A stretch of 64,000 nucleotides of DNA from Diploptera punctata (GCA_030220185.1 JASPKZ010007527.1:1054001-1118000), one strand, 5' to 3'; counted from the stretch's first letter, positions 10,182 through 21,263 are shown. Translations and numbers: made by a program. Notes: generated by a model from the sequence alone, not told the origin.

Positions 10182-11311
10182 ATGGGTTCTACTGGGGTAA
10201 AATTTTCCGGAGGTCAAATAGTCCCCCATTCGGTTCTCCGGGCGGGGACTACTTCAGGGAACCCATGCCAAAAGCTCAAACACAGGGACATGTTCCTAGG
10301 AACGTGGAATGTTAGGACTTTATACAATAGCGGGGCACTAGAGATATTAACGTGGGAATTGGATAAATCACCCTTGGATATAGTCGCTTTACAGGAAGTT
10401 AGGTGGCCAGGAGAAGGTAGTCAGGAATCAGGAAGCTTTGCATTATACTATGGGGGTGCAGAAAGACCTGCATTTGGAACGGGTTTTTTAGTCAGAAGGA
10501 GGATCCTGTCCGCTATCCGAGATATTAAGTTTGTTAGTGATAGGATATCATACATAATTCTAAAGGGTAAACGACATGATTTTATAATTGTAAATGTACA
10601 TGCCCCCACAGAAGATAAAGATGACAAGATCAAGGATGAGTTCTATGAAGAATTAGAATGCTTATTTGATAGCCTTTCACGATATCATATGAAAATTGTC
10701 TTAGGAGATTTTAATGCAAAAGTGGGGCGGGAAGATATATTCAAACCAACAATAGGCAAATTCAGTCTTCATGAAGATAGTAACGACAACGGGGTTAGAT
10801 TAGTCACATTTGCCACATCAAGAATCTCATTGTTAAGAGCACAACATTTCAGCATAAGGATATTCATAAATACACCTGGACGTCCCCAGATGGAGAAACT
10901 CGGAACCAGATAGATCATGTATTAGTGGATAAACGCTGGCACAGTAGCATCATTGATGTTAGATCAGTTAGAGGGACAGATTGCAATTCAGATCATCATC
11001 TGGTCAGGGTGAAAATCAGACAACGGCTATCGCTTATGAGAGGAACAAACGCTAAAGATGATTCTGTAAAATATGAATTAAAAAACTTGAAAAATGATGA
11101 AATGCAGCAAGAATACCAAATCAAAATTGCTAATAGATTTGAAGTACTGGAATCTTCAGATGACAATGTGGCAAACGAAGAAGAATCTGATATAAATAAG
11201 GAATGGGAGGCTATAAGAGATACTATTAAATTGTCAGCATCAGAAAGCATTGGTTGTTTAAAAAAGAGGCAAAACAAGAATGGTTTGATGAGGAATGTGC
11301 CGACATTGTAA
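10182..11311 (+). pseudogene. Family A endonuclease region
   Basis: APE endonuclease motifs in order: TWNVRTL near 10310, LQEVRWPG near 10395, GFLVRRRI, NVHAPTEDKDD near 10590, LGDFNAKVG near 10700, and in the next frame TWTSPDGETRNQIDHVL and CNSDHHLV (catalytic Asp-His) near 10870-11000. The domain nicks target DNA for target-primed reverse transcription. A frameshift near 10840 splits it, and a second break near 11280 separates it from the RT. Confidence 0.85.
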
Positions 11312-11430
11312 AGAAAAAGAAAGCTAGCAAAAATTAAATGGTTACACGAGCCAAATGAGGTAAATTTAGAGCAATTGGTAGTGTTAGACGGGAAACCACC
11401 AAGTTACTAAAGAGTAAAAAGAGGGAATAT

Positions 11431-13215
11431 TTGAGAGAGAAGATTAATGATCTTGAAATGAATGCAAAAAATAGGAACATTAGAGAATTATATCAGGGAA
11501 TTAGTATAGAGAAGAAAGGGTTTCAGGCTAGAACAAACATAATTCGGAATGAAAATGGGGATATGATTGCAGATTCCAAGAGTATATTAAATAGATGGAA
11601 AAGTTATTTTAATCAGCTATTAAATGTACATACAGAACAGGACATTGAGGAGGATAAGTTACAGACAGCAGAAATGCTAGTCGCAGAGCAAGTGCATTAG
11701 AGGTTGAAATGGCAATTGAAAAATTGAAGATGTATAAAGCATCAGGTTCAGATGAGATCCCAGCAGAACTGATAAAATCAGGGGGAGAAAAATTGATGGA
11801 CAAGATACGATGTTTGCTTAGTATGATTTGGGAAAAAGAAGCTCTTCCAGATGAATGGAAGGAATCAATATCGTACCAATTTATAAGAAAGGAGATAAAA
11901 CTGATTGCAACAACTACAGGGGCATCTCATTACTTTCAACTTCGTACAAAATTCTAACAAATATATTAGTCAGCAGACTTACTCCCTATATTGATGACAT
12001 TCTAGGAGATCATCAATGTGCATTTAGAAGAAAACAGGTCTACAACAGATCAGATTTTTAGTATAAGACAGATTTTAGAAAAGAAATGGGAATATAATGG
12101 TACTGTACATCAACTATACGTAGACTTCCAAAAAGCATATGATTCAATTAAGAGGGAGAAGTTATATAGTATCCTGCTGGAGTTCGGAATTCCTAAAAAG
12201 TTAGTTAGACTTATACGAATGTGTCTAAATGGCTCAACGAGTAGGGTGCGTGTAGGCAAACAGTTTTCAGACACTTTTGAAATCCAGAATGGGTTGAAGC
12301 AAGGAGATGCACTATCTCCTCTACTATTTAATTTTGTACTAGAGCATGCCATTAAATCTTTAGAGAATGAGGAAGGCTTACAACTCAATGGTATTAATAA
12401 GCTGTTAGTTTATGCTGATGATGTAGTACTACTGGCCGATAGCGAGGAGATACTAAAGCCAACACGCACACACTATTGAGTAACACTAAGAAATTAGGAC
12501 TGGAAGTAAATATCAGTAAAACTAAATATATGGTCTCACGTAGAAATACATTATATAATGGAAATGGACAGCTAATGACAAATGAGGGAAATTTTGAGGA
12601 ATTGGCTGAATTCAAATACCTAGGAACAATAATCACAAATAGGAATGAGATGCACAAAGAAATTAAACATAGGCTCAATTCTGGAGATGCGTGCTATTAT
12701 GCATTGCAGAGACTTTTGATGTCCCAACTCCTTTCAAAAACGTTAAGCTGAAAATATATAAAACTATTATTCTACCGGTTATATTATATGGGTGCGAAAC
12801 ATGGACTCTTACTTTAAGGGAGGAAAGGAGATTACGAGTATTTGAGAATAAAGTTCTTAGGAAAATTTTTGGACCAAAGAGAGATGAACAGACAGGTGAA
12901 TGGAGAAGACTACATAACAATGAACTACATGGTCTTTATAGGAAGCCAGATATAATAAGAACAGTTAAGTCCCGTAGACTGCGATGGGCAGGACATGTTG
13001 CGCGTATGGGGAATGAAAGACGTGCATGGAAACTTCTTGTAGGAAAGCCAGAAGGAAAACGCCCAGTTGGTAGACCAAGAATGAGGTGGGAGAACAACAT
13101 TAACTATGATTTGAGGGAAGTAGATTATACAGGGAATGATTGGAAAGCATTAGCTCAGGATAGGGATGTATGGAGAGCTTATGTCCGTGCGGCCATGAAC
13201 CTACGGGTTCGATAG
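11431..13215 (+). pseudogene. Family A reverse transcriptase and C-terminal domain
   Basis: Read in successive frames: RT finger motif KASGSDEIPAELIK (11740), PIYKKGD and YRGISLL (11870-11920), motif A VDFQKAYDSI (12120), motif B GLKQGDALSPLLF (12290), catalytic YADDVVLL (12410), thumb EFKYLGTIIT (12610), then YGCETWTL, RRLRWAGHVARM and GKRPVGRPRMRWE up to a stop at 13215. Frame breaks lie near 11700, 11865, 12035, 12460 and 12740. All catalytic residues are visible, so decay is by indels, not substitutions. Confidence 0.88.
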
Positions 13216-13235
13216 TGCCAGTGAGTAAGTAAGTA

Positions 13236-13290
13236 AGACGGACATTTCAGGTGAATATTCCATAATTTTATATTTTAAGGCGAAATATAG
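13236..13290 (+). repeat. Right target duplication and displaced P6 terminus
   Basis: The right copy of the 13-bp duplication (13236-13248) runs on into GTGAATATTCCATAATTTTAT, the continuation of the P6 terminus interrupted by family A. Confidence 0.8.
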
Positions 13291-13299
13291 CAGAAAATC

Positions 13300-13880
13300 G
13301 TAATTTCTTACTTTCTAGGTGAGTCCGAATGTTCGAATATTGTGTAATTATGAATGTAGAAAATATTAAAGTGTTTGAAATTATAAATGTCTGTCTCTCG
13401 GAAACCTTGCGTGATGGAGAAAAATCTATATCATATTTGAATTCAGGAGAAAAATACTATCAGAATCACATATTTTTCTTTCTGAGACAAAAAAAAAGTT
13501 TATTCTTTGTTGCTCAGTGTAATGTATCGATGAATATATATTTTAACTGAAAGAACGATGAAAAGATGGCAGTAGATGACGATGAACGGACAAGTTAAAG
13601 ACCCTGCAGTTGGAGGTCGGAATAAACTGACTCACAATCGCTCGGAGCCACAAAACAAACACTTTTTCAAGCTAAAACCGGCTCCGCCAATATTGCAAAT
13701 ACGTGCATAGCCGACACCGTTACATCGACACGGCAGGTGCTATGGTGTTTTGTTTCTTCAACACATCTAAATATTAATCCGATTACTTTATTCATTATCA
13801 ACTTACTATCTCGGCATTACCCTTCAGACCTCTGGCACCACCTTCACAGAGAGTACATATCAAAAAATGAAAGAAATCTG
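13300..13880. other. Unassigned sequence
   Basis: No convincing gene. Small frames at 13329-13550 and 13737-14027 have no recognisable motif. The right end enters the Helitron-like repeat. Confidence 0.3.
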
Positions 13881-14039
13881 ACAATTACAAGTGGATGTTT
13901 ACTTGAAATCCGAAATAAAAAACAGCCTTTAACGACTGGACCGATTTTGATGATTTTTTTGAGTGGGTCCCTGGATGGTTTAGATCCACAATTAGATCCG
14001 GTAGGGCGCTGCGATCGGGGTATATGAATGTTTTTATGT

Positions 14040-14750
14040 CAGATGTAGTCATAAAACAGTTATTCTCCCAGTTATATTATATGGATGCGAAACATGGACT
14101 CTTACTTTAAGGGGGGAGTCCATCGCAATCATCATCATTCATATTCATCTTAGATTAAGCTTAGGATTAGGGACTCTCCTGGCGCACCACTATCATCATC
14201 ATCATCATCACCCATCATATCATCGGGGCAACGTAACCCCGCCTTCCTGATGCCCCAACCTCAGAAGTGGGTTACAAGTACGCCATGCCAGGAGGGAACA
14301 CCGGGAATGTCGAAAGACATTTGCAAAAAAAACTTTAAGGGGGGAAAGGAGATTACGAGTATTTGAGAATAAAGTTCTTAGGAAATGTTTTGGATAAAAA
14401 GGAGATGAACAGACAGGTGAATGGAGAAAACTACATAATAGTGAGAGCTATATGATATGTATAGGAAGCCAGATATAATAAGAACAGTCAAGTCTCATAG
14501 ACTGCGATGGGTAGGACGTGGCACATATAGGGGAACAAAGAGGTGCATGGAATCTTCTTGTAGGAAAACCAGAGCGAAAACGATCAGTCGGTAGACCAAG
14601 AATGAGGTAAGAGAATAACATCCATGATTTGAGAGAAGTAGATTATACAGGGGATGATTGGAAAACATTTGCTCAGGATAGGAATGTATGGAGAGCTTAT
14701 GTCCGCTCTTCCATGAACCTACGGGCTCGATTGAGCCGGTGAGTTAGTCT
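14040..14750 (+). mobile_element. LINE family A 3' fragment, interrupted
   Basis: The coding tail matches 12.77-13.22 kb of the reference copy (YGCETWTLTL, then RRLRVFENK...), ending at the conserved CTACGGGCTCGATTGAGCC near 14740. A 214-bp insert at 14118-14331 splits it and duplicates 14 bp of LINE sequence. Confidence 0.8.
14118..14331 (+). mobile_element. Small retroposon with A tail and 14-bp target duplication
   Basis: The host LINE motif ACTTTAAGGGGGGA occurs on both sides (14104-14117 and 14332-14345). The insert has ATC repeats, GGCAACGTAACCCCGCC and a short terminal A run. I find no A/B box, so the head may be non-tRNA or 5'-truncated. No other copy was noticed in this window. Confidence 0.6.
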
Positions 14751-15171
14751 CTAGTCATCTGCATTATCGGCATATTCCGCGCGACAGCAATGTGACGTCA
14801 TAAAGAATTAGAAGCAGAGGTTTATTTGAAATCCGAAATCAAAAACTGCCTGTAACGACTGGATCGATTATGATTTTTTTTTATTGGGTAGGTCCTTGGA
14901 TGGTTTAGATTCACAATTGGACCGGATAGGTGGCGCTGCGATCAGGTAATACGATTTTTTGCCATGTGTAGTCATCTGCATTATCGACATATCCCGCGCG
15001 ACAGCAATGTGATGGCATAAAGCACGTTTCTTATGCCACAACAGATGGCAATGAGGAGTTTTCTTACGAACTTATTAATTCGTGAATTTTATGGTGAAAA
15101 AGTAACATTTTATCGTTCGGTCATGACACGAGAATTGAACGTTCGGGTAGGGCAACATCTGCCGGGTCCGC

Positions 15172-15871
15172 TAGTATAAGCAAAAAAAAAAGAAAAGCGC
15201 CGACAACGGAGGTGAGGTGGTATATTGAGATATGTTGAACATTTTTAATAAGGTACCCATGTCCGGAAATTATGTGTTTTCACACTACGAGTAGTTAATT
15301 GGATTTTAAGAATCAATATTTGACAATACTCTCACAGTCACATCAGTTTTCAAATATCCATCTCCCATCTCATTGCAGAGCGTACATCGGCGGTGTAGTG
15401 ATTGGCGCACATGTTCAAATACGCCTGGCCTCGTCTGAATTATTTCTGTAGCAGCGTGGATTCGGGCTATAAGATCCATACGTGACTCTACTGGAGTCTG
15501 ATAAACAGACTGTTTCATGTCGCTCCACAAAATGTAGTCGAGAGGATTAAGATCAGATTATCTCGGAGGTCGTGGGTCTGGTCCGCCTCTTCCAATCCAT
15601 CGACCTGGATACGTGGATTCCAAATCTCCTCACATTGGCAAGGAAGTGAGCATGTTGCAGCCACATTCCGTTGCGAAGCCACGTATCACAGGTTCCGTAT
15701 CTGTGATGACGTGTTGTCAAGTTTCGATCTAACACTGATCTTGAGACATAATTAATTAGTCATTGTGTGAAAACGCATCATTTCCGGGCATTGGTACCTT
15801 ATTAAAAATGATCAATATATTTCAATATACCACCTCACTTCCGTTGTCGGTGTTTTTTGCAACACACTGTA
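15172..15871 (-). mobile_element. Tc1/mariner-like element with about 90-bp TIRs
   Basis: Left 15203-15292 (CGACAACGGAGGTGAGGTGG ...) and right 15760-15862 are inverted copies through TTTTTAATAAGGTACC and the GTGTTTTCACAC motif. The right end CACACTGTATA has the usual terminal form. The - strand interior carries transposase C-terminal pieces. Confidence 0.7.
15306..15735 (-). pseudogene. Mariner-like transposase C-terminal remnant
   Basis: The - strand frames read WSDMKQSVYQTPVESRMDLI and RPGVFEHVRQSLHRRC, matching the conserved end of insect Tc1/mariner transposases after the last catalytic acid, preceded by a degraded frame (15553-15735). A frameshift separates the two. N-terminal and most of the catalytic domain are gone. 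Confidence 0.65.
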
Positions 15872-15956
15872 TATTACACGCACACCAAAGAGAGATTAAC
15901 AGACAAGACGAATGGAGAAGACCTAGTAAGCTACATGATCTTTATAGGAAACTGTA

Positions 15957-16900
15957 GTCCGTTTGCTCAATTAAGAGAATCTTCCTGCGCAAATATTTGA
16001 AGGGATTAGGGGCGGGGGGTGAATTCTCTGTCTACATGAAGGCCAGCGTCAGGTATAGGAAAGGTCGAAAATTCTTTCTTTCGAAGGTATTGTACACTTT
16101 TGTCTTCTTCTTCTTCTTCCGAATGCAGTATTGGGTGATGATGCCCGTCTGCGACTACAAAAACTGATCTTTCCATCGGTTGAAGGGTCTTCCGAGGTCT
16201 CTTTTGCCTTTAGGGTTGAGGTGATAAATCATCTTTGGTAAACGGGAATTTGATATTCTCTGGACGTGTTGGAACCATTTAATCTGATAATTTTGTATAT
16301 GTTCAACCATTTCCCTACTATTCCACTGCATCCTTATCTCATCACTTTTCATTCTATCCCTTAATGTTACTCCAGTTAGTGATCGGAGGAATCTCATTTG
16401 TGAACTATTAATGCGCGATTTATCTTTTGCTCGAAGTGTCCAGCATTCACTTCCGTAAAGTAGAGCAGGTTTGGCTATGACATTATGAAATCTCAATTGG
16501 ATTTCTTTCCTCATTTGTTTTCCAAAATTTCTCCTAATTATACCATTTAATCTGTTATATTTTCTAAATTGTTTCCACATCTTTTTGATTATGAACTGTG
16601 ATATATTATTACCTAAATAATTAAAGTGTGTTACTTGTTCTATTGGTTATTATTTATTATCATTTTTACTCTCGAAAGTCCGTTTCCAGTGATTCCCATG
16701 GATTTGGTTTTATTTTCAGATATTTTCATGTTGTATTTTCCAGGGTACACTTTTGTATTGCATTTAATGGTGAGTTGACGTAAGAATTGTGCTATGTGAA
16801 GTATTTTTTTCAACGATGAGTGTTAACATATTTTAGGAACTTTGGCTAGTTGTTCCCACTCTCCGACTGGCCGTGGATTCTCTTAATTGAGCAAACGGAC
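15957..16900. mobile_element. DNA element with 25-bp perfect TIRs
   Basis: GTCCGTTTGCTCAATTAAGA at 15957 is exactly inverted at the right end (16876-16900). The element sits in a family A copy. It has no transposase of its own; its interior is largely a LINE family B 3' end on the - strand. The target duplication is not clear because the right flank is a TA microsatellite. Confidence 0.6.
16095..16840 (-). mobile_element. LINE family B 3' end
   Basis: The - strand frame 16580-16155 encodes KYNRLNGIIRRNFGKQMRKE, LLYGSECWTL, QIKWFQHVQRI and GKRDLGRPFNRWKDQFL, the C-terminal part of an RTE-like polyprotein. Upstream (to 16840) degraded thumb-region sequence continues (THFNYLGNN). The 3' tail is TCGCAGACGGGCATCATCAC followed by GAA repeats. 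Internally deleted relatives are at 25.1 and 42.7 kb. Confidence 0.8.
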
Positions 16901-17199
16901 GATATATATATATATATATTATGAATAGTCAAGTCTTGTAGACTGTGATGGACAGGACATGTGCCACGAATTGAGAATGAAAGAGGGGGCATAAAAGCTT
17001 GTATTAAAAAAGAAGACGTAAAAAGTCGAGTTGGTAGATGAATGAGGTGGGAGAATAACATTAACCATGATTTGACGGAAGTAGATTATACAGGAGACAA
17101 TTTGAAAACATTAGCTCAAGTTAGGGATGCATGGAGAGTGTATGTCCACGCGGCCATGAACTTACGCGTTCGATAGTGCCAGTGACATATATACTCCTT

Positions 17200-17760
17200 T
17201 TGTTGAATGGCGACCCTACAAGGAGAAAAAAAACAGATAATGGCAAATAGAAAGTATGGCGAACCCTCTTTGTAAAACTTATAGCGATCCATCAATTCTA
17301 CATGTTGTAATATCAGCTGGTGATAATACGGACCCATTCAACGCTATATTGACGTGAGAGTGTCGCCACCGGGAAGCTATTATCTTGTTTCCCAGAAACA
17401 CAGGAGACAATGTAATCCATATATCAACAAAATGGAATTGTACTATGATCTATTCATCTACACAGTCAGTGATGTGACACCACATAATTCCCTTCTCGCC
17501 CTGTGTCAGGTAAGTTCGTATCCCCTCACGACACTGGTATCAAACTTTTATTACACGCTTTATATTAGCTTGACCTGTATCTGTCTATGTAACGGAATCT
17601 TTGAGCACTATTTTCACCCAGTTAAAACATTGAATCGACTTGAAACTTTGTATACCTGCAAAAAGGACCCATGACAATACAATAATTTCATATTTTTTTA
17701 ATAAAATCCTGGACAGAATCATCAGAAAAAAACGGATAATAGGTTGCGGACTTATCGACT
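17200..17760. other. Unassigned sequence
   Basis: Small frames at 17116-17337 and 17354-17674 lack recognisable domains. No repeat match within the window was noticed. Confidence 0.3.
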
Positions 17761-17771
17761 TTTTGTCAATC

Positions 17772-17861
17772 GTTGTAAGAGCTCAGTTGGTAGAGCGATG
17801 GACTGTAGTGGTATATAATTTCAGTAATCCATAGGTCGCTGGTTCAAATCCGGGCCGGATT
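17772..17861 (+). tRNA. tRNA-Tyr(GTA)-like gene or pseudogene with intron
   Basis: D arm GAGCTCAGTTGGTAGAGC, anticodon stem ATGGA/TCCAT with loop CTGTAG and an intron of about 18 bases after the position next to the anticodon, then TAGGTCGCTGGTTCAAATCC. This order and the intron position are those of eukaryotic tRNA-Tyr. The acceptor strands (GTTGTAA and CCGGATT) do not pair and the T stem has a mismatch, so the copy is probably a pseudogene or a SINE head. A T run follows, as a Pol III terminator would. Confidence 0.6.
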
Positions 17862-17927
17862 GTTTTTTAGAAGAGTATTAAGCATTAAATTTTATGGGAT
17901 TCCGGTTTATGACAATCAATTAAACTA

Positions 17928-18480
17928 AAAATTTAAAAAATTAAAAATAGTTAAAAACTAAAACAAGACGCTTTATTAAAAAACCAAACTAAAAAATAAA
18001 AAATAAATAATAATTTAAAAAACTAAAACAACACGCTTTATTAGAAAACCGAACTAAAAAATGAAAAATAATTTTAATTTCCAACACGCTTCGGATAAAA
18101 TTAAAGTGGTCAACAAAAAAATCATCCCCAACAAATCTATAATAAAACTAGAGTTATCTACAAAAAAATAATTTTACCATCAAACGCGTGTGGTGCTCTA
18201 TATCAATTAATATATTTGATAATAAACAGATATTGGTAAAAGTAAAGTCTCTAAGAAGAAAATGTAAAAACCATAAAAAGCACCCCACGATTTTGATGGT
18301 AAAATTATTATTTTTTTAGATAACTCTAGTTTTATTCTAGATGTGTTGGAGATGATTTTTTTGTTCACCACTTTAATTTTATCCCAAGCGTTTAATTTTA
18401 TCCCAAGCGTGTTGGAAATTAAAATTATTTTTAATTTTTTAGTACGGTTTTCTAATAAAGCGTGTTGTTTTAGTTTGTAA
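17928..18480. mobile_element. Long foldback/MITE-like element
   Basis: The left arm about 18020-18186 is inverted at about 18295-18478. Shared blocks include AACACGCTTTATTAGAAAAC, ATAACTCTAGTTTTAT and TTTACCATCAAA. The right arm has a tandem duplication of TTTAATTTTATCCCAAGCG, and the left outer part repeats its own first 50 bases with changes. No coding capacity. The fold would give arms of about 165 bp around a spacer of about 110 bp. Confidence 0.75.
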
Positions 18481-18744
18481 ACTATTATTTATCTAGCATA
18501 TTATAAATAATCATCAAATTAAAAATGTTACACTAGTAGTTTATGCACGGAATAAAATGTATTATTTCGTTTTATAATAGTTGGGAAGGGAAACGGTGAA
18601 AACATGGAGAAAAGATTACAAGTATTTGAGAATAAGTTCTGAAAAATTCAACATGTCTGACGGTTACAACATAAAATCATTTCATGATACGTTTACATAT
18701 TTTGACGATGGTTATTTCTCGAAGATGAATGGTATCATTAACAC

Positions 18745-19808
18745 GTTGTACTTACTCACTGGCACTATCGAACCCGTAGGTTCATGGCCGCGCGGACATA
18801 AGCTTTCCATACATCCCTATCCTGAGCTAATGCTTTCCAATCATTCCCTGTATAATCTACTTCCCTCAAATCATAGTTAATGTTATTCTCCCACCTCATT
18901 CTTGGTCTACCAACTGGGCGTTTTCCCTCTGGTTTTCCTACAAGAAGCTTCCATGCAAGTCTTTCATTCCCCATACGTGCAACATGTCCAGCCCATCGCA
19001 GTCTACGAGACTTAACTGTTCTTATTATATCTGGCTTCCTATAAAGACCATGTAGTTCATTGTTATGTAGTCTTCTCCATTCACCTGTATGTTCATCTCT
19101 CTTTGGTCCAAAATTTTCCTAAGTACTTTATTCTCAAATACTCGTAATCTCCTTTCTCCCTTAAAGTAAGAGTCCATGTTTCGCACCCATATAATATGAC
19201 TGGTAGAATAATAGTTTTATATATTTTCAGTTTAACGTTTTTTGAAAGGAGTTGGGACATCAAGAGTCTCTGCAATGCATAATCACGCATTTCCAGATTG
19301 AGCCTATGTTAAATTTCTTTGTGCATCTCATTCCTATTTGTGATTATTGTTCCTAGGTATTTGAATTCAGCCACTTCCTCAAAATTTCCCTCATTTGTCA
19401 TTAGCTGTCCATTTCCATTATATAATGTATTTCTACGTGTGACCATATATTTAGTTTTATTGACATTTACTTCAAGTCCTAATTTCTTAGTGTTACTCAA
19501 TAGTGTGTGTGTTTGAGCCTTTGGCATGGGTTCCCTGAAGTAGTCCCCGCCCGGAGAACCGAATGGGGGACTATTTGACCTCCGGAAAATTTTACCCCAG
19601 TTGAAACCCATGCCCGCATTTCTTGACGGTTGTATTTTTACGGTGAAAGATCGTCACTCTTTCGACCAAGGTACTTTTTTCGTCTGGCTTATCACCTTCG
19701 ACCAGTCCGGCATGGGTTACCCTATCGGCAGCAATGCTACCGCCGGCATAGCTCTCAGGATCATTTAGGCACGCAAGCCACTCCACCACGACAAGGTAAA
19801 GATACCAT
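18745..19808 (-). mobile_element. Internally deleted LINE family A (5' leader fused to 3' end)
   Basis: Reading the - strand, it begins with the family A leader (matching 9985-10280), then jumps at an AGCTCAAACACA/ACACGCACACAC-type junction near 19513 to the 3' coding tail matching 12460-13225, ending at TATCGAACCCGTAGG. Endonuclease and most RT are deleted. The thumb, GHVARM and GRPRMRW segments are intact in frames 19611-19309 and 18974-18765. Possible short flanking repeat (TACAAC) only. Confidence 0.85.
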
Positions 19809-19809
19809 A

Positions 19810-20450
19810 GTTGTAATACTTTAAATTATATAAAAAATGGTATAATTCGAGTAAGTAAAAAGCGGTCTTGTACAACCCCACCAAAATGTCATTTTAAACG
19901 TATTTCACAAGTCAGTGAAAATCTCACCAAGTTTCTTGTAACCTAGCCCATTCAAATACCACATGTCTTATTAACCAGACACGTGCTCCCTGTCAATGCG
20001 ACAGTAATTGTGGGTCGAATGGCGGAAGGATACAAATGGCGTTTGTTTATGTTGGGATCACTCTGAGAACGGATAAGGTATAACAGCCACCCTTCATAAC
20101 TTCTCAGAGACTAGTATTTATTTGAATAAAATCCTAAATATAAAATGTGACACAAATGACAATGTGAAGGTGGAGATTGTGCAACCCACATAGGTTCTGT
20201 AGTGACATCAACTGGTAACAATGATGCAGCAGTTTTCCAATCCGCTCCGTTAAGACAGGCTTTTATACGACTGCTGTTAACGGTCCTTAAATACACAGCA
20301 CCAACATATTAAAATATAACTTATAATTGTATAAACAGAGGAACCACTTCTATACAAGTTAGTGACCTAAAACATGCTCACACTGTCACCTAAAGCAAAT
20401 GTTTTATTTTAAAAAATCTCCTTTTTATTAGCGTGTCGCAGTTACGTCTT
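19810..20450. other. Unassigned, possibly unique sequence
   Basis: No known element recognised. A - strand frame (20296-20111, ending NKY) has no identifiable domain; an AATAAA lies just after it, but no splice or codon evidence supports a gene. Confidence 0.35.
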
Positions 20451-20453
20451 GTG

Positions 20454-20780
20454 AATCATCATCATCCATGCAAGTATTATGCCTTGTGGTCTGTTAAGGT
20501 GTCAAAGAGGGATTTTCCATCCAGCGCTTTTTTGGACGTCCCAGCTATCTTTTGCCTTGGGGACAGTAACGAAGGATGGCTTCTGGAATTCTATGAGACG
20601 GCATTCGTTGCAGATGAGCTTTCCAGTTGTTCTGGTAGTTTTGTATATGGTGAAGAATGGGTTCTACATCCAACTCTTCCATAATTTCCTCACTTCTTTT
20701 ATGGTCCTACTTTGTGTAGCCTGCTGTACGGGCACATAATTCGCATCTCATTTGCTGTTATTCGGCTTTCATCTCTTCTA
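20454..20780 (-). mobile_element. LINE family L 3' fragment
   Basis: Nearly the same sequence as 53.745-54.07 kb: - strand coding for a degraded WKAHLQRM-like and GRPKKRW-like tail, ending with ATC repeats after a CATGCAAGTATTATGCC motif. 5'-truncated. Confidence 0.75.
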
Positions 20781-20789
20781 CGTATTTCT

Positions 20790-21263
20790 AATTATCATTC
20801 CTAGATCCTCTTACCACAATATTGACACTAGGTCACAAGATAGCAGTCTGCTAACAATTCCTCTTCATAGCACTTCCTCCTATTCTACTTCCTTCACAGT
20901 AGCCTCTGCCTGCTCCTGGAATCTCCTTCCTCGAGATATCAGGGGTTGACGCACACTTGGTACCTTTAAGTCACGCTTATACAGTTACCTGTTGTCTAAT
21001 AATTAATTTTTCTCTATTTATTTAATTTTATACTATGTCATTAACCTTTTCCTCGTTTTTTATATATGTTGTACATATTATATATTTAATTCGTTAAATT
21101 TAGAGTAAATCAAAATACATTATAAATATTAATTGTATTGTATTCATAACTTGTATATTGTAATTTAGATTTAAGACTATCTTTTTTTTGTTTGTATTTT
21201 TTTAAACCTGGTTGAGTGGTAGACAAGGCCTTAAGGCCTTAACTCTGCCAGGTAAAATAAAGC

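Larger units (their letters stand above)
9980..13235 (+). mobile_element. Near-complete non-LTR retrotransposon, LINE family A (RTE-like)
   Basis: A 3.26-kb element with a non-coding leader (about 9980-10300), APE-type endonuclease, reverse transcriptase and a C-terminal GHVARM/GRPRMRW domain, ending in an AAGT-type short tail. Endonuclease plus RT in one frame and this tail are typical of the RTE clade; the clade call is inference. At least six frameshifts interrupt the coding region, so the copy is not active as read. Many shorter family A copies occur in the window, at 14.0, 15.9, 16.9, 18.7, 21.3, 27.1, 27.5, 28.8/37.4, 44.1-45.2 and 62.3 kb. Confidence 0.9.
13880..15176 (+). mobile_element. 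Helitron-like non-autonomous repeat with nested inserts
   Basis: Two copies of one block (TTTACTTGAAATCCGAAAT ... GGCGCTGCGATC) occur at 13.89-14.04 and 14.82-14.96 kb, with the ATTATCG...CGCGCGACAGCAATGTGA segment repeated at 14.76 and 14.98 kb. The right end reads GCCGGGTCCGCTAG followed by T, the CTAG terminus usual for Helitrons. No Rep/helicase gene is present. Family A sequence and a small retroposon are nested inside. The assignment rests on the terminus and repeat character. Confidence 0.45.
15888..17190 (+). mobile_element. LINE family A 3' fragment split by a TIR element
   Basis: Family A sequence at 15888-15955 (AAGAGAGATTAACAGAC...) resumes at about 16915 (AGTCAAGTCTTGTAGACTG) and runs to GCGTTCGATAGTGCCAGTGA at 17188. 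The interruption is the 25-bp-TIR element at 15957-16900 and a TA run. Confidence 0.75.

Noticed and set aside
10004..10315. 103-codon frame at the start of LINE family A
   Set aside because: The sequence is the family A leader and recurs in the deleted copy at 19.5-19.8 kb; it has no domain and precedes the endonuclease frame. It could be a leader ORF, but I have no evidence.
20111..20296. - strand frame of 61 codons with an AATAAA after it
   Set aside because: No recognisable domain, no splice sites that connect it to other coding sequence; kept only as unassigned sequence.
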